Shown here piece after piece: positions 14,509-22,700 of a DNA stretch of 64,000 nt. Below the pieces are notes generated by a model. That model saw nothing but the letters and a program-made list of their open reading frames with translations, was not told the origin of the DNA and searched no databases. Both the position numbers and the translations under genes were made by a program. Source of the DNA: Galbitalea sp036266835 (lineage in GTDB: Bacteria > Actinomycetota > Actinomycetes > Actinomycetales > Microbacteriaceae); NCBI GenBank assembly GCA_036266835.1, contig DATAXD010000070.1:21205-85204 (forward strand). Reading direction: 5' to 3'. How positions within the stretch are numbered: position 1 is the stretch's first letter; each line of letters opens with the position of its first letter.

Positions 14509-17148
14509 ATGACCGTCGATACCACCGCCGGGTTCGTGCCCACCGCATCTGCCATCTCACGAGCGCTCAAGCGCGCCGAAAACGGTGTCACCATCGATGC
14601 CCTCGAGGCCGAGACCTTGCTGCACGCGCGCGGCGCCGACCTTGATCGGCTACTGCTCGCCGCCGGTCGCATGCGCGACTCGGGTCTCGAAAAGGCTGGA
14701 CGCCCCGGCGTCATCACATACTCGCGCAAGGTCTTCATTCCGGTTACCCACCTCTGCCAGGACCGCTGCCACTACTGCGCCTTTGTCAAGTCACCGGCCC
14801 AGCTGAAGCGGGCGGGCAAAGACATGTTCATGTCGCCCGACGAGATCCTCGAGGTCGCCAAGCAGGGAGCGGCGCTCGGCTGTAAGGAAGCTCTGTTCAC
14901 CCTGGGAGATCGGCCGGAAGCGCGGTGGCCCGAGGCCCGCGAGTGGCTGGATGCCAATGGCTACGACTCGACTCTCAGCTACCTTCGCGCGATGGCGATC
15001 CGCATCATGGAGGAGACCGGGCTTCTGGTCCACCTGAATCCCGGGGTCATGACCTGGGAAGAAATCCAGCGGCTGAAGCCGGTTTCGCCGTCCATGGGCA
15101 TGATGCTCGAGACGACGTCGACACGGTTGTTCCTCGAGAAGGGCGAGGCGCACTTTGGTTCGCCGGATAAGGATCCCGCAGTTCGCCTTCGCGTCATCGA
15201 GGATGCCGGACGCTCAAACGTGCCATTCACGACCGGACTTCTCCTCGGCATCGGCGAGACCTACGCCGAGCGCGTCGACGGCCTGTTCGCGATTCGCGCC
15301 GCGTCCCGACGCCACGGACACATCCAGGAAGTGATCATCCAGAACTTCCGGTCGAAGCTGTCCACCGCGATGATGCGCAAGCTCGACCTGCCGCTCGAGG
15401 AGTACATCGCGGCGGTGGCGGTCTCCCGAATCGTGCTTGGCCCGGGAGCCCGGCTGCAGGCTCCCCCGAATCTGACCGATCCTGCTGAACTGGAGCTCCT
15501 CGTCCGCGCCGGAATCGACGATTGGGGCGGAGTCTCGCCGCTGACTCCCGACCACGTGAACCCGGAGCGGCCCTGGCCCGAGATCGACGAGCTGTCCCGG
15601 CTTACCGCCGCCGCTGGGTACCAGCTGCACGAGCGGCTGACGGTGCATCCGCATTACGTGCGAGCCGAGGAGCCGTGGCTCGACCCGCGACTGGTTCCGC
15701 ACGTTCGCGCCCTTGCGACGCCCGACGGCCTCGCGGTCGAGGGTCGGATTCCGGTCGGGCAGCCGTGGCAGGAACCGGATCCCGAGTGGCTCGGATCCGG
15801 CCGGGTCAACCTGCACACCGAGATCGACACCGAGGGACGAACCGGTGACCGCCGCAGCGACTTCGAGGACGTCTACGGCGACTGGTCCGAGCTTCGGGAA
15901 GCGGTTTCGGCCTCGTTCCAGGGGCCGTCGCGGCGGGTCGAAGGCCACTCCGGCGACCCGGCCGTGCGCGCAGCGCTGCTCCGCGCCGAGACCGATCCCG
16001 CTGGACTCACGGACGCCGAATACCTCGCGCTGCTGAACGCCGAGGGACGCGACCTTGATGCTCTGGCCGGCCTGGCCGACCGCGTTCGCCACGACACCGT
16101 CGGCGACCGCATCGGCTACGTCGTCAACCGCAACATCAACTTCACCAACGTCTGCTACACGGGATGCAGGTTCTGCGCGTTCGCGCAGCGGCGGACGGAT
16201 GCCGACGCCTTCACCCTGTCGATGCAGCAGGTCGGGGATCGCGTCGACGAGGCCTGGGCGATCGGCGCGACCGAGATCTGCATGCAGGGCGGCATCCATC
16301 CCGATCTTCCGGGGACCGCATACTTCGATCTCGCTCGCGAGGTGAAGTCGCGGCAGCCCGGAATTCACCTGCACGCCTTTAGTCCGATGGAGATCGTGAA
16401 CGGGTCGGCACGTACCGGGCTCAGCTACCACGACTTTCTGCTGGAGGCTCAGGCCGCCGGTCTCGACACGATTCCCGGCACCGCCGCCGAGATTCTCGAC
16501 GACGAGGTGCGGTGGATTCTCACGAAGGGCAAGCTGCCAGCGTCGGCGTGGATCGACATCGTGACCACCGCGCACCGGCTCGGCATCCGCTCGTCGTCGA
16601 CCATGATGTACGGGCACGTCGATAACCCCGGCCACTGGGTCGGGCACCTGCGAACACTGTCGCGGATCCAGGATGAGACGGGCGGCTTCACCGAGTTCGT
16701 GCTCCTGCCGTTCATCCACACCAACTCGCCCGTCTACCTCGCGGGAGTTGCTCGACCGGGGCCAACGCCGCAGGAGAACCGGGCCGTCCACGCCGTCGCG
16801 CGACTCATGCTCCACGGCCGGATCGACCACATCCAGACCTCCTGGGTCAAACTCGGCACAGCGGGGACCCAGCTCATGCTCCAGGGCGGAGCGGATGACG
16901 TCGGCGGCACCCTCATGGAAGAGACGATCAGTCGGATGGCCGGTGCCGACAACGGTTCGGAAAAGACCGTGGACGAGTTGGAGACGCTCGCGTCGGACAT
17001 CGACCGCGAGGCATACCAGCGAACGACGACCTACGGGGTGCCGACCGCCGAGCGGGCTGCGGTCGCCCGGGCGCACGCGTCAACCGGTTATGCATCGACG
17101 GGTAAGTCGCTCAAGTTGCTGCCCCTGCAGGTTGCCTCGGGACACTGA
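14509..17148 (+). CDS. fbiC: FbiC, bifunctional FO synthase (CofG + CofH)
   Basis: An 879-aa fusion of two radical-SAM enzymes that build the deazaflavin FO from tyrosine and 5-amino-6-ribitylaminouracil. The CofG half carries the [4Fe-4S] motif CQDRCHYCAF (cysteines about 83, 87, 90), with FTLGDRPE next; the CofH half carries CYTGCRFCAF (about 549, 553, 556) followed by EICMQGGIHPDLPGTAYFDL. The length and domain order match actinobacterial FbiC (about 850 aa). ATG at 14509 is preceded only by a weak GAAAG. A structured repeat region separates it from cofD. FO made here is completed to F420 by CofC, CofD and CofE in this window. Confidence 0.97.
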   Translation: MTVDTTAGFVPTASAISRALKRAENGVTIDALEAETLLHARGADLDRLLLAAGRMRDSGLEKAGRPGVITYSRKVFIPVTHLCQDRCHYCAFVKSPAQLKRAGKDMFMSPDEILEVAKQGAALGCKEALFTLGDRPEARWPEAREWLDANGYDSTLSYLRAMAIRIMEETGLLVHLNPGVMTWEEIQRLKPVSPSMGMMLETTSTRLFLEKGEAHFGSPDKDPAVRLRVIEDAGRSNVPFTTGLLLGIGETYAERVDGLFAIRAASRRHGHIQEVIIQNFRSKLSTAMMRKLDLPLEEYIAAVAVSRIVLGPGARLQAPPNLTDPAELELLVRAGIDDWGGVSPLTPDHVNPERPWPEIDELSRLTAAAGYQLHERLTVHPHYVRAEEPWLDPRLVPHVRALATPDGLAVEGRIPVGQPWQEPDPEWLGSGRVNLHTEIDTEGRTGDRRSDFEDVYGDWSELREAVSASFQGPSRRVEGHSGDPAVRAALLRAETDPAGLTDAEYLALLNAEGRDLDALAGLADRVRHDTVGDRIGYVVNRNINFTNVCYTGCRFCAFAQRRTDADAFTLSMQQVGDRVDEAWAIGATEICMQGGIHPDLPGTAYFDLAREVKSRQPGIHLHAFSPMEIVNGSARTGLSYHDFLLEAQAAGLDTIPGTAAEILDDEVRWILTKGKLPASAWIDIVTTAHRLGIRSSSTMMYGHVDNPGHWVGHLRTLSRIQDETGGFTEFVLLPFIHTNSPVYLAGVARPGPTPQENRAVHAVARLMLHGRIDHIQTSWVKLGTAGTQLMLQGGADDVGGTLMEETISRMAGADNGSEKTVDELETLASDIDREAYQRTTTYGVPTAERAAVARAHASTGYASTGKSLKLLPLQVASGH

Positions 17149-17204
17149 TCGCGCGATTCGGCGAAGTTGAGTAGTCGCTACATACCTGCGAAATCCTCGG
17201 GGCT

Positions 17205-17222
17205 GGCAGTATCCTAACTGCC
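17205..17222. promoter_or_regulatory. GGCAGT-N6-ACTGCC inverted repeat over a -10 (candidate operator)
   Basis: A perfect 6-bp inverted repeat, GGCAGTATCCTAACTGCC, surrounds a TATCCT hexamer that would serve as the -10 of the lipoprotein gene at 17238. A repressor bound here would block the promoter. No regulator gene is adjacent, so its identity is unknown. Confidence 0.45.
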
Positions 17223-17237
17223 ACCTGAGGAGTGCCC

Positions 17238-18068
17238 ATGAAGCGAAATCCTGTTCGCGCCGCGATCATCGCCGCGTCGATTCTTGTTGCCGCAACCGCG
17301 CTGAGCGGATGCTCGCCAGCCGTGCACACGCCGGCCGGAACCGGTGGCCACGGGTCAGGGGGAACGAATCACTCCCATGGCGCGAGTCCCAGCTCCACCC
17401 CGATCGCAACGCCCACGCCTACGCCTACGGCCACGGCCACACCATTTCCAGCGAGCCTGGGGCCGCTGCCGGCGAACGCCCTGTTCCGTATCACCGCTCA
17501 GGGAATCCAGCCCAACGGTGCGACCGTCGATCTCGTCCAGACCGTTTTCGCACCCACCACCGGCAACGCGGCGGATACCGCGCTTCTCAACAAGCAATGC
17601 AACTTCTCGGGCAGTCCGACCTGGCAATCCCTGTTCCCCGGCGGCTCGCTCGTCGTCGACTCCACTCTCACGGCGACGCTCGATCCGACGACACCCGCGT
17701 TCAATACTCACGCATCAATCGGGACGTCCTTCGATTTCACGGCGGACGCGTTTTCCGGCGCATATGAGACCGCCCAGGCACCGTGCGCACCCGGCTACAT
17801 CGGACTGCCGGGAACCATGCACGGAGTTGGCGCCGTGCTGAAGTCGAATCCCGCTCACGGCTACTGGGGTTGGGCCAGCGCCAATGCAACCTACGGGTTC
17901 TTCGGCGATGGCAACGACCCGGGCGATCCAAACGGTGGCAACGGCGACACCATCGTGAAGAACTGCGCGGTGCAAGTTAGCCCTGCCGCCCTGAGCGCCG
18001 CGCCCACCCTGGCGGCCTGGAAAACGCAGCCGTACGTCCAATCGAAGAGCTGCTACTACACGCCCTGA
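17238..18068 (+). CDS. secreted lipoprotein of unknown function
   Basis: A 276-aa protein with a lipoprotein signal peptide: MKRNPVRAA, a hydrophobic stretch, then the lipobox LSGC with the cysteine near residue 26. A low-complexity Gly/His/Ser/Thr-Pro linker (to about residue 75) joins it to a domain with four spaced cysteines, suggesting disulphides outside the membrane. The domain is not one I recognise. I chose ATG 17238 over the GTG at 17232 because GAGGAG at 17227-17232 is then a well-spaced ribosome site. The gene is alone, with its own promoter inside an inverted repeat, and its last 13 bp overlap the convergent DUF4279-like gene. It has no visible link to F420 metabolism. Confidence 0.82.
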   Translation: MKRNPVRAAIIAASILVAATALSGCSPAVHTPAGTGGHGSGGTNHSHGASPSSTPIATPTPTPTATATPFPASLGPLPANALFRITAQGIQPNGATVDLVQTVFAPTTGNAADTALLNKQCNFSGSPTWQSLFPGGSLVVDSTLTATLDPTTPAFNTHASIGTSFDFTADAFSGAYETAQAPCAPGYIGLPGTMHGVGAVLKSNPAHGYWGWASANATYGFFGDGNDPGDPNGGNGDTIVKNCAVQVSPAALSAAPTLAAWKTQPYVQSKSCYYTP

Positions 18069-18721
18069 GAGTCCCGGTCGGCGAGCTGCTGCTCGAGCAG
18101 TTGCTGGGCGATCAGGCCGTCTACCAGGAGTTGTTCGGCGGCGAGCTGCGACTCACTCTTTTCTGCCGATGTCTCAGCCGCCGGCCCGCCCGCGCCAGCT
18201 ATGTCGCCGACCAGTTCGGCTCCTGGTAGCTGCGGATGCTCATTGATGTGGAGGCCGGGACGCGGCGATGTGTCGTCGTGGCTGTACACCGTGCAGTTGA
18301 CATCCAGTCCCAGCTCGGCGAGATCGGCGAGAAGGCTCACCGGAAGCACGAAACCGGCCTGCGACCCGCCGGCGGTTCCGTACCAGGTGAGTTCCACCGT
18401 GTAGTCGACCCGAATCTGCGCTATCGCCGGGCCTCGGCCTAAGAGTCGATCGGCGAGCACCTGCAGGGTACCGAAGCCCTTGGCGTCATCCTCGACCATG
18501 GCCATTTTCGTGCCGGGATCCGAGTCGACTTCGAGCACCCACATGGAGGTGTCGTAGACCCGACGACGGATCGGCTCGTTGCCGGTGTCGCCCTGGCGCG
18601 GGCGCAGGTCACCCTTCTCCGCGCTCCAGTCGGGCTCCAGCCCGAGCACCTGCGTCACGTAGTACGCCGGGTGATCGGGACTCGAGATGACAAGGGTTGC
18701 CATCCCGTCGATCATGGTCAT
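18056..18721 (-). CDS. DUF4279-like protein
   Basis: A 221-aa cytoplasmic protein. The N-terminal 150 residues (MATLVISSPDHPAYYVTQVL, then LGLEPDWSAEKG, RRVYDTSMWVLEV) match the general pattern of DUF4279 proteins, whose role is unknown. The C-terminal 60 residues are Ala/Glu/Leu/Gln-rich and probably helical. The start at 18721 is supported by TACCCT exactly 6 nt upstream, as in other leaderless genes here; the methionine seven codons on would be closer to the family start. Nothing in the neighbourhood suggests a function. Confidence 0.7.
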   Translation of the reverse strand: MTMIDGMATLVISSPDHPAYYVTQVLGLEPDWSAEKGDLRPRQGDTGNEPIRRRVYDTSMWVLEVDSDPGTKMAMVEDDAKGFGTLQVLADRLLGRGPAIAQIRVDYTVELTWYGTAGGSQAGFVLPVSLLADLAELGLDVNCTVYSHDDTSPRPGLHINEHPQLPGAELVGDIAGAGGPAAETSAEKSESQLAAEQLLVDGLIAQQLLEQQLADRDSQGV

Positions 18722-18727
18722 CCGTTA

Positions 18728-18733
18728 AGGGTA
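18728..18733 (-). promoter_or_regulatory. -10 TACCCT, leaderless start of DUF4279-like gene
   Basis: TACCCT, 6 nt (TAACGG), then ATG at 18721; no ribosome site. Confidence 0.45.
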
Positions 18734-18797
18734 GAGGCTTGGCGCAGCCCGTCGACCGACTTCGCGGCCGTTGTCCCGAACTGGGGTATTCGCACTT

Positions 18798-19400
18798 TTA
18801 GCCCGAAATGCGTGAGAGTGCGAGGCGCGTGTGGGGCCCCAGGGTGGTGGGCGGGATTGCGGCGAGCTGTTGCTGCGTGTCCACATCCCGTCGGAGGCCG
18901 GAGGTGGCGGCGACCGGGAGTTCTGTGTAGCCCGCGGCGATGTGACCGGCGCGCGAATTCTCGCCAAACGCCGGCGCATGCCCTCCCGCATCGAGGGCCG
19001 TGATCAGAACGGTGCCATCGTCTTCGGCGTCCGGAACGAACGCGAGTGGATGGCGGCTCGCGAATTCCAGGGCGGACGCGAGTTCCCGCGAGCGCAGCCC
19101 AGGAAGATCGCCGAGCATGACCGCGGTCGGCCCCGACCCGGCAGCCGCTATGCCCTGACGGCAGGCGGCAATGAGACCGCCTCCCGCGTCTTCGACCACG
19201 ACGGCGCCAAGCTCCGCAAACGTGCCACCCACTTCGGCCGTGGTAACGACGATGACTCGCCCCACACCAAGCGCTGCCTCGACCGAATCGAGCGCAATCG
19301 CCATCACCAGCTCCGGGGAGGCACCGAGCCGCGATTTCGCGGCGGGCGTTCCCTTCACCGGGATCACAATCGTCCAGTCGAGGTGGCGGGGTTCAGCCAC
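18798..19400 (-). CDS. cofC: CofC/FbiD, phosphoenolpyruvate or 2-phospholactate guanylyltransferase
   Basis: A 200-aa nucleotidyltransferase. The signature IVIPVKGTPAAKSRLG is at residues 11-26, VVTTAEVGGTFAELGAVVVE follows, and the metal-binding block PTAVMLGDLPGLRSRELASAL is near residue 95; DDGTVLITALDAGGHAPAFGENS is the typical C-terminal region. It activates phosphoenolpyruvate (in actinobacteria) or 2-phospho-L-lactate with GTP for transfer to FO by CofD. Its start overlaps the cofE stop by 8 bp, so the genes FGD-like, cofE and cofC form one tight minus-strand operon. Confidence 0.93.
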   Translation of the reverse strand: MAEPRHLDWTIVIPVKGTPAAKSRLGASPELVMAIALDSVEAALGVGRVIVVTTAEVGGTFAELGAVVVEDAGGGLIAACRQGIAAAGSGPTAVMLGDLPGLRSRELASALEFASRHPLAFVPDAEDDGTVLITALDAGGHAPAFGENSRAGHIAAGYTELPVAATSGLRRDVDTQQQLAAIPPTTLGPHTRLALSRISG

Positions 19401-20166
19401 TCGACTGACCGGCCTCGAACCCCTGCGCGTACGCTTCTTCGGTGCCGAGGCGGAACATGTCGTTTTCGGATGGGCGGATCAGCACACGCGCGCCCGCGGC
19501 GTTGTCGTCCACCAGGTGTCCGAGTCCGCGCACGACAGCAGCCGGCAGCCCTGCACTCTTTCTCTTGACGAGATCCGCTGCGCCCGCGAGTTCGTCGCCC
19601 ACTGCTGGCGCCGTCACATCGAGCACCCGGCCCTGGGCGTCCGTCGTGCCGCGCAGGTCTTCCAGCAGCGTCACTCCGCTGCCGCCGATCACAATATCGG
19701 TCTGGCCTTCGCGCCACGGTCTGCCGAGAGTGTCCGTGATAATGACGCCGAGCGTCACCTCGAAGCGGTCGTGCAGCGCCGCGCGGATGGCCTCGGCCGA
19801 GGCATCCGGGTCGACCGGCAGCAGCAGAACTGTGCCATCCGGCGTATTCGACGCGTCGACTCCAGCCGCCGCACCGACGATCCCGAGGTGGTTTTCGACG
19901 ATCCGCGTTATGCCTCTCGGGAATTCGCGCGTGGCGACGACTCGGACAGTCTCATCCGTGATCGCCTTCTCACGATCCATGGCCTTCACGATTCGGCCCT
20001 CTGCCTTCGAGACGACCTTTGAACTAACCACGACGATGTCGCCGTGATCGGGCCCGCCAGCGCGCTCCATAGCATCGCCAACGATCTCGCCGAGATCCAT
20101 CCCCGGCTCGATCTCCGGGATACCCTCGAGCGCGAAGACGCTGAACCCCAAGGACAGTGGTGGCAT
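19393..20166 (-). CDS. cofE: CofE, F420-0:gamma-glutamyl ligase (stand-alone)
   Basis: A 257-aa CofE-domain protein that adds gamma-linked glutamates to F420-0. Marks are GDIVVVSSKVVSKAEGRIV (about residue 45), the TDTLGRPWREGQTDIVIG block (about residue 145) and the C-terminal NDMFRLGTEEAYAQG. The start is ATG at 20166, sharing one base with the stop of the upstream F420-dependent dehydrogenase (TGATG). Mycobacterial FbiB is about 450 aa because it carries an extra nitroreductase-like domain that reduces dehydro-F420-0; that domain is absent here, so another protein must do this step if PEP is the precursor. Confidence 0.95.
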   Translation of the reverse strand: MPPLSLGFSVFALEGIPEIEPGMDLGEIVGDAMERAGGPDHGDIVVVSSKVVSKAEGRIVKAMDREKAITDETVRVVATREFPRGITRIVENHLGIVGAAAGVDASNTPDGTVLLLPVDPDASAEAIRAALHDRFEVTLGVIITDTLGRPWREGQTDIVIGGSGVTLLEDLRGTTDAQGRVLDVTAPAVGDELAGAADLVKRKSAGLPAAVVRGLGHLVDDNAAGARVLIRPSENDMFRLGTEEAYAQGFEAGQSSG

Positions 20167-21167
20167 CAGCGGTGCAGCTTGGGCAGCACCTGGGCGCTGA
20201 AGACGTCGATCCATTCGCGCTGGTTGCGTCCGACGTTGTGCAGGTAGACGCGATCGAATCCGAGGTCCACGAACTTCTGGATGTTCTGAAGGTGGGTGTC
20301 CGGATCTGAGGAGATGATCATCCGTCCCTCGAAGTCTTCCGGACGAACCAGTTTCGCCATCTGCTCGAACTCGAACGGACTGCGGATGTCGCCCTTCGGA
20401 AACTTCATTCCGCCGTTCGGCCACTCGACCATAGCGTTGCGCATGGCCTCCTCATCCGTCTGCGCCCAGCTCAGGTGCAGCTGCAGCACTTTCGGCATCT
20501 TCGACGGGTCCTTGCCGACCTCACGAGCGCCCTCGTCGAAGCGCGTGAATAGTCCGTCGATCTTCTCCAGCGGCGCACCGACCGTGATGAGCCCGTCGAC
20601 GGTTTTACCCGCGCGCTTCGCCGTGACCGGTCCGGCCGTTGCGACGAGGATTTCCGGTGCGACCTTCGGCATCGTCCACAGCCTCGTGGACTCGAGCTTG
20701 AAGAACGGCCCCGAATGCTTGATGTCTTTGCCGGAAATGGACGCCGAGAACAGCTTCTTGATGAGGTCGATCGCTTCGAACATCCGATTGATGCGCTCGG
20801 CGGTCTCCGGCCAATAGTCGCCGGTGATGTGCTCGTTGAGCGCTTCACCCGAGCCGAGACCGAGCCAGTGCCGCCCCGGATACATTGCCGCGAGCGTTGC
20901 AGAAGCCTGCGCGACCATTGCCGGGTGCCAGCGGAAAGTCGGTGCCGTGACTCCGGGCCCGAGGTCGCCCGTTGTGCGCTCACCGAGTGCCGCCAGGACG
21001 TTCCAGACGAAGGCGCTCTGACCCTGCTGAGGAACCCACGGCTGGAAGTGATCGGCAGCCATGACACCGGAAAAGCCCTTGCTCTCGGCGTAGGCGGAGA
21101 GTTCGACGACCTCCGTCGGATGGAACTGCTCGAGCATTGCGGCGTAGCCGACCGTGAGTGAAGCCAT
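20166..21167 (-). CDS. F420-dependent glucose-6-phosphate dehydrogenase-like LLM oxidoreductase
   Basis: A 333-aa TIM-barrel oxidoreductase of the FGD group. AADHFQPWVPQQGQSAFVW corresponds to the FGD block holding the catalytic His and Trp (His40 and Trp44 in mycobacterial FGD1), and LGLGSGEALNEHITGDYWPE to the block with Glu109. The protein therefore probably reduces F420 using a sugar phosphate or similar hydride donor, but I could not align the FGD phosphate-binding residues by eye, so the donor is open. It heads the operon with cofE and cofC, an arrangement that pairs F420 making with F420 use. TAGCAT lies 6 nt before ATG 21167, giving a leaderless start. Confidence 0.88.
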   Translation of the reverse strand: MASLTVGYAAMLEQFHPTEVVELSAYAESKGFSGVMAADHFQPWVPQQGQSAFVWNVLAALGERTTGDLGPGVTAPTFRWHPAMVAQASATLAAMYPGRHWLGLGSGEALNEHITGDYWPETAERINRMFEAIDLIKKLFSASISGKDIKHSGPFFKLESTRLWTMPKVAPEILVATAGPVTAKRAGKTVDGLITVGAPLEKIDGLFTRFDEGAREVGKDPSKMPKVLQLHLSWAQTDEEAMRNAMVEWPNGGMKFPKGDIRSPFEFEQMAKLVRPEDFEGRMIISSDPDTHLQNIQKFVDLGFDRVYLHNVGRNQREWIDVFSAQVLPKLHR

Positions 21168-21173
21168 ATCCCA

Positions 21174-21179
21174 ATGCTA
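21174..21179 (-). promoter_or_regulatory. -10 TAGCAT, leaderless start of FGD-like/cofE/cofC operon
   Basis: TAGCAT, 6 nt (TGGGAT), then ATG at 21167. It stands back to back with the dsbA-like -10 in a 57-bp divergent spacer. Confidence 0.5.
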
Positions 21180-21212
21180 ATGATGTGGTGGGTGCTGTGA
21201 ATTCTGGCGACG

Positions 21213-21218
21213 TAGGCT
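21213..21218 (+). promoter_or_regulatory. -10 TAGGCT, leaderless start of dsbA-like gene
   Basis: TAGGCT, 6 nt (CGAAGC), then ATG at 21225. Confidence 0.5.
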
Positions 21219-21224
21219 CGAAGC

Positions 21225-21842
21225 ATGGCGACACAGGTGGAGTTTTGGTTTGATCCCTCGTGCCCGTGGTCGTGGATGACGTCCCGGTGGGTGGACGAAG
21301 TGGCGAAGTACCGCGACCTCGACGTGACGTGGAGTGTGATGAGCCTCGCGGTGCTGAACGAAGACAAGCTCAAGGATGAGCTTGATCCCTCCGAGGCCCA
21401 AACCTCGTTCTTCCCGCGATCGCTCAGGTACACGCGCCTGGTCGCCGCCGTGAAGGAGCTGCACGGACAGGAGTTCGTCAAGCCGCTCTACGATGCGCTC
21501 GGTACTCGCATTCATCCGGGTGGATCGCGCGACCCCGACACGGTTATCGCCGAGTCCCTTGACGAAGTCGGACTACCCGCCGACCTGATCCAGTACAGCC
21601 TGACCGACGAATTCGACCCGCAGATGCGTGAATCACACTTCGACGGCATGAACCGCGTCGGACAGGATGTCGGAACACCCGTAATCGCCGTGAACGGTGT
21701 CGCGTTCTTCGGGCCGGTCATCTCTCCGGCGCCACACGGCGAAGAAGCAGTCAGGTTGTGGGATGGCACTGTCGCCGTCGCGAGCTACCCCGGCTTCTTC
21801 GAAATCAAACGCACTCGAACCGTCGACCCGATCTTCGACTGA
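21225..21842 (+). CDS. DsbA-family oxidoreductase (Rv2466c-like) with CPWS active site
   Basis: A 205-aa thioredoxin-fold protein with no signal peptide, hence cytoplasmic. FWFDPSCPWSWMTSRWVDEV at residues 7-26 aligns with the mycobacterial Rv2466c (mycothiol-dependent nitroreductase) N-terminus, where the motif is CPWC. Here the second cysteine is serine, so a classical dithiol cycle is not possible; a monothiol, mycothiol-coupled mechanism remains possible (inference). The cis-proline loop is in VGTPVIAVNGVAFFGP (about residue 150). It is divergent from the FGD-like gene across a 57-bp spacer with leaderless starts on both sides. Confidence 0.87.
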   Translation: MATQVEFWFDPSCPWSWMTSRWVDEVAKYRDLDVTWSVMSLAVLNEDKLKDELDPSEAQTSFFPRSLRYTRLVAAVKELHGQEFVKPLYDALGTRIHPGGSRDPDTVIAESLDEVGLPADLIQYSLTDEFDPQMRESHFDGMNRVGQDVGTPVIAVNGVAFFGPVISPAPHGEEAVRLWDGTVAVASYPGFFEIKRTRTVDPIFD

Positions 21843-21863
21843 GCAGATCGGGATCGGTTCCCG

Positions 21864-21900
21864 GGCGCGGGCCTACCTGCGCCGCAGGGGCGCCCGCGCC
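21864..21900. terminator. GC-rich hairpin between convergent genes
   Basis: GGCGCGGGC (21864-21872) pairs perfectly with GCCCGCGCC (21892-21900) around a loop that itself contains CTGCGCCGCAG. It lies between the convergent dsbA-like and pfpI-like genes and probably terminates both; there is no U-tract. Confidence 0.55.
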
Positions 21901-21905
21901 GAGAA

Positions 21906-22484
21906 TCAGTATTGAATCCCTCTGCGCACCTCACGCGCGCGTTCGGTTGACGACAGCCGCTCCACGAGGCGCAGCGCCATGTCGATCCCTGCCGAAATTC
22001 CCGCGGAGGTGATGACGTCGCCGTCCTCAACGAAGCGCGCGTCGGGACGCGGCTCGATCGTCGGATCCAGCTCGACGAGACGATCCATCGACCTCCAGTG
22101 GGTCGTCGCTGGTCGATTGCGCAGAATTCCCGCTGCTGCATACACAAGCGACCCGGTGCACACGCTGGTCATCAGCGGAACGGATGCCCGCTGAGCCCGC
22201 ACCCACGCCAGACGAGCGTCATCGACCAGGTGTGGCCGCGTGCCGCGACCACCGGGATAGAGCAACACCTCGAGCGCCGGCGCATCCGACACCAGAACGT
22301 CGGCCAGGATTCGGAGCCCCTTCGCGCAGGTGATCGGCTCGAGGCTGTCCGCCATCGTGATCACCGTGTAGCCATCTTCGGGGTGTTCGCGAGTCCAGTA
22401 GGACAGAACCTCCCACGGGCCGACCGCATCCAGCTCTTCCACGTTCTCGAACAGCAGGATGCCGATCGTCTTCGTCTGGTTCAT
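21906..22484 (-). CDS. DJ-1/PfpI-family protein
   Basis: A 192-aa single-domain glutamine-amidotransferase-like protein. The elbow nucleophile is C in LMTSVCTGSLVYAAAGIL (about residue 108), the preceding glutamate region is LLFENVEELDAVGPWEVL, and a histidine follows in ATTHWRSMDRL. This combination is typical of the isonitrile-hydratase/ThiJ-like subgroup. The family is too varied to assign a substrate. It overlaps the small basic protein upstream by 4 bp (ATGA), and coaD is 19 bp further up, so the three are likely one operon. Confidence 0.85.
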   Translation of the reverse strand: MNQTKTIGILLFENVEELDAVGPWEVLSYWTREHPEDGYTVITMADSLEPITCAKGLRILADVLVSDAPALEVLLYPGGRGTRPHLVDDARLAWVRAQRASVPLMTSVCTGSLVYAAAGILRNRPATTHWRSMDRLVELDPTIEPRPDARFVEDGDVITSAGISAGIDMALRLVERLSSTERAREVRRGIQY

Positions 22485-22681
22485 CCTGCGCCGTTCCGCT
22501 TGGCCTGCTTCTTGCCGCGGCGAACTTGTGCCGCGAGCAGAGCGGCGTGGAATGACTGCTGCCGCTTCAACTGGGCGTGATTGCGCTGGTACGCCTTCTT
22601 GCTCGCCTTTTCATCGGCTTTCGCCTGGGCCTTCTCCGCCTTGCGGATGGCCTTATCCGCCGCTTTCAACTCAGCTCGCAT
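22481..22681 (-). CDS. small Lys/Ala-rich helical protein
   Basis: A 66-aa protein starting MRAELKAADKAIRKAEKAQA and rich in Lys, Ala, Arg and Gln throughout; it should form one long basic amphipathic helix. I prefer the ATG at 22681 because it leaves a 19-bp gap after coaD, while longer readings would overlap coaD in another frame. Its stop overlaps the PfpI-like start (ATGA), which supports it being a real translated gene. No family is recognised; nucleic-acid binding is possible from charge alone. Confidence 0.65.
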   Translation of the reverse strand: MRAELKAADKAIRKAEKAQAKADEKASKKAYQRNHAQLKRQQSFHAALLAAQVRRGKKQAKRNGAG

Positions 22682-22700
22682 GCCACGTTCCCGCCACGAG

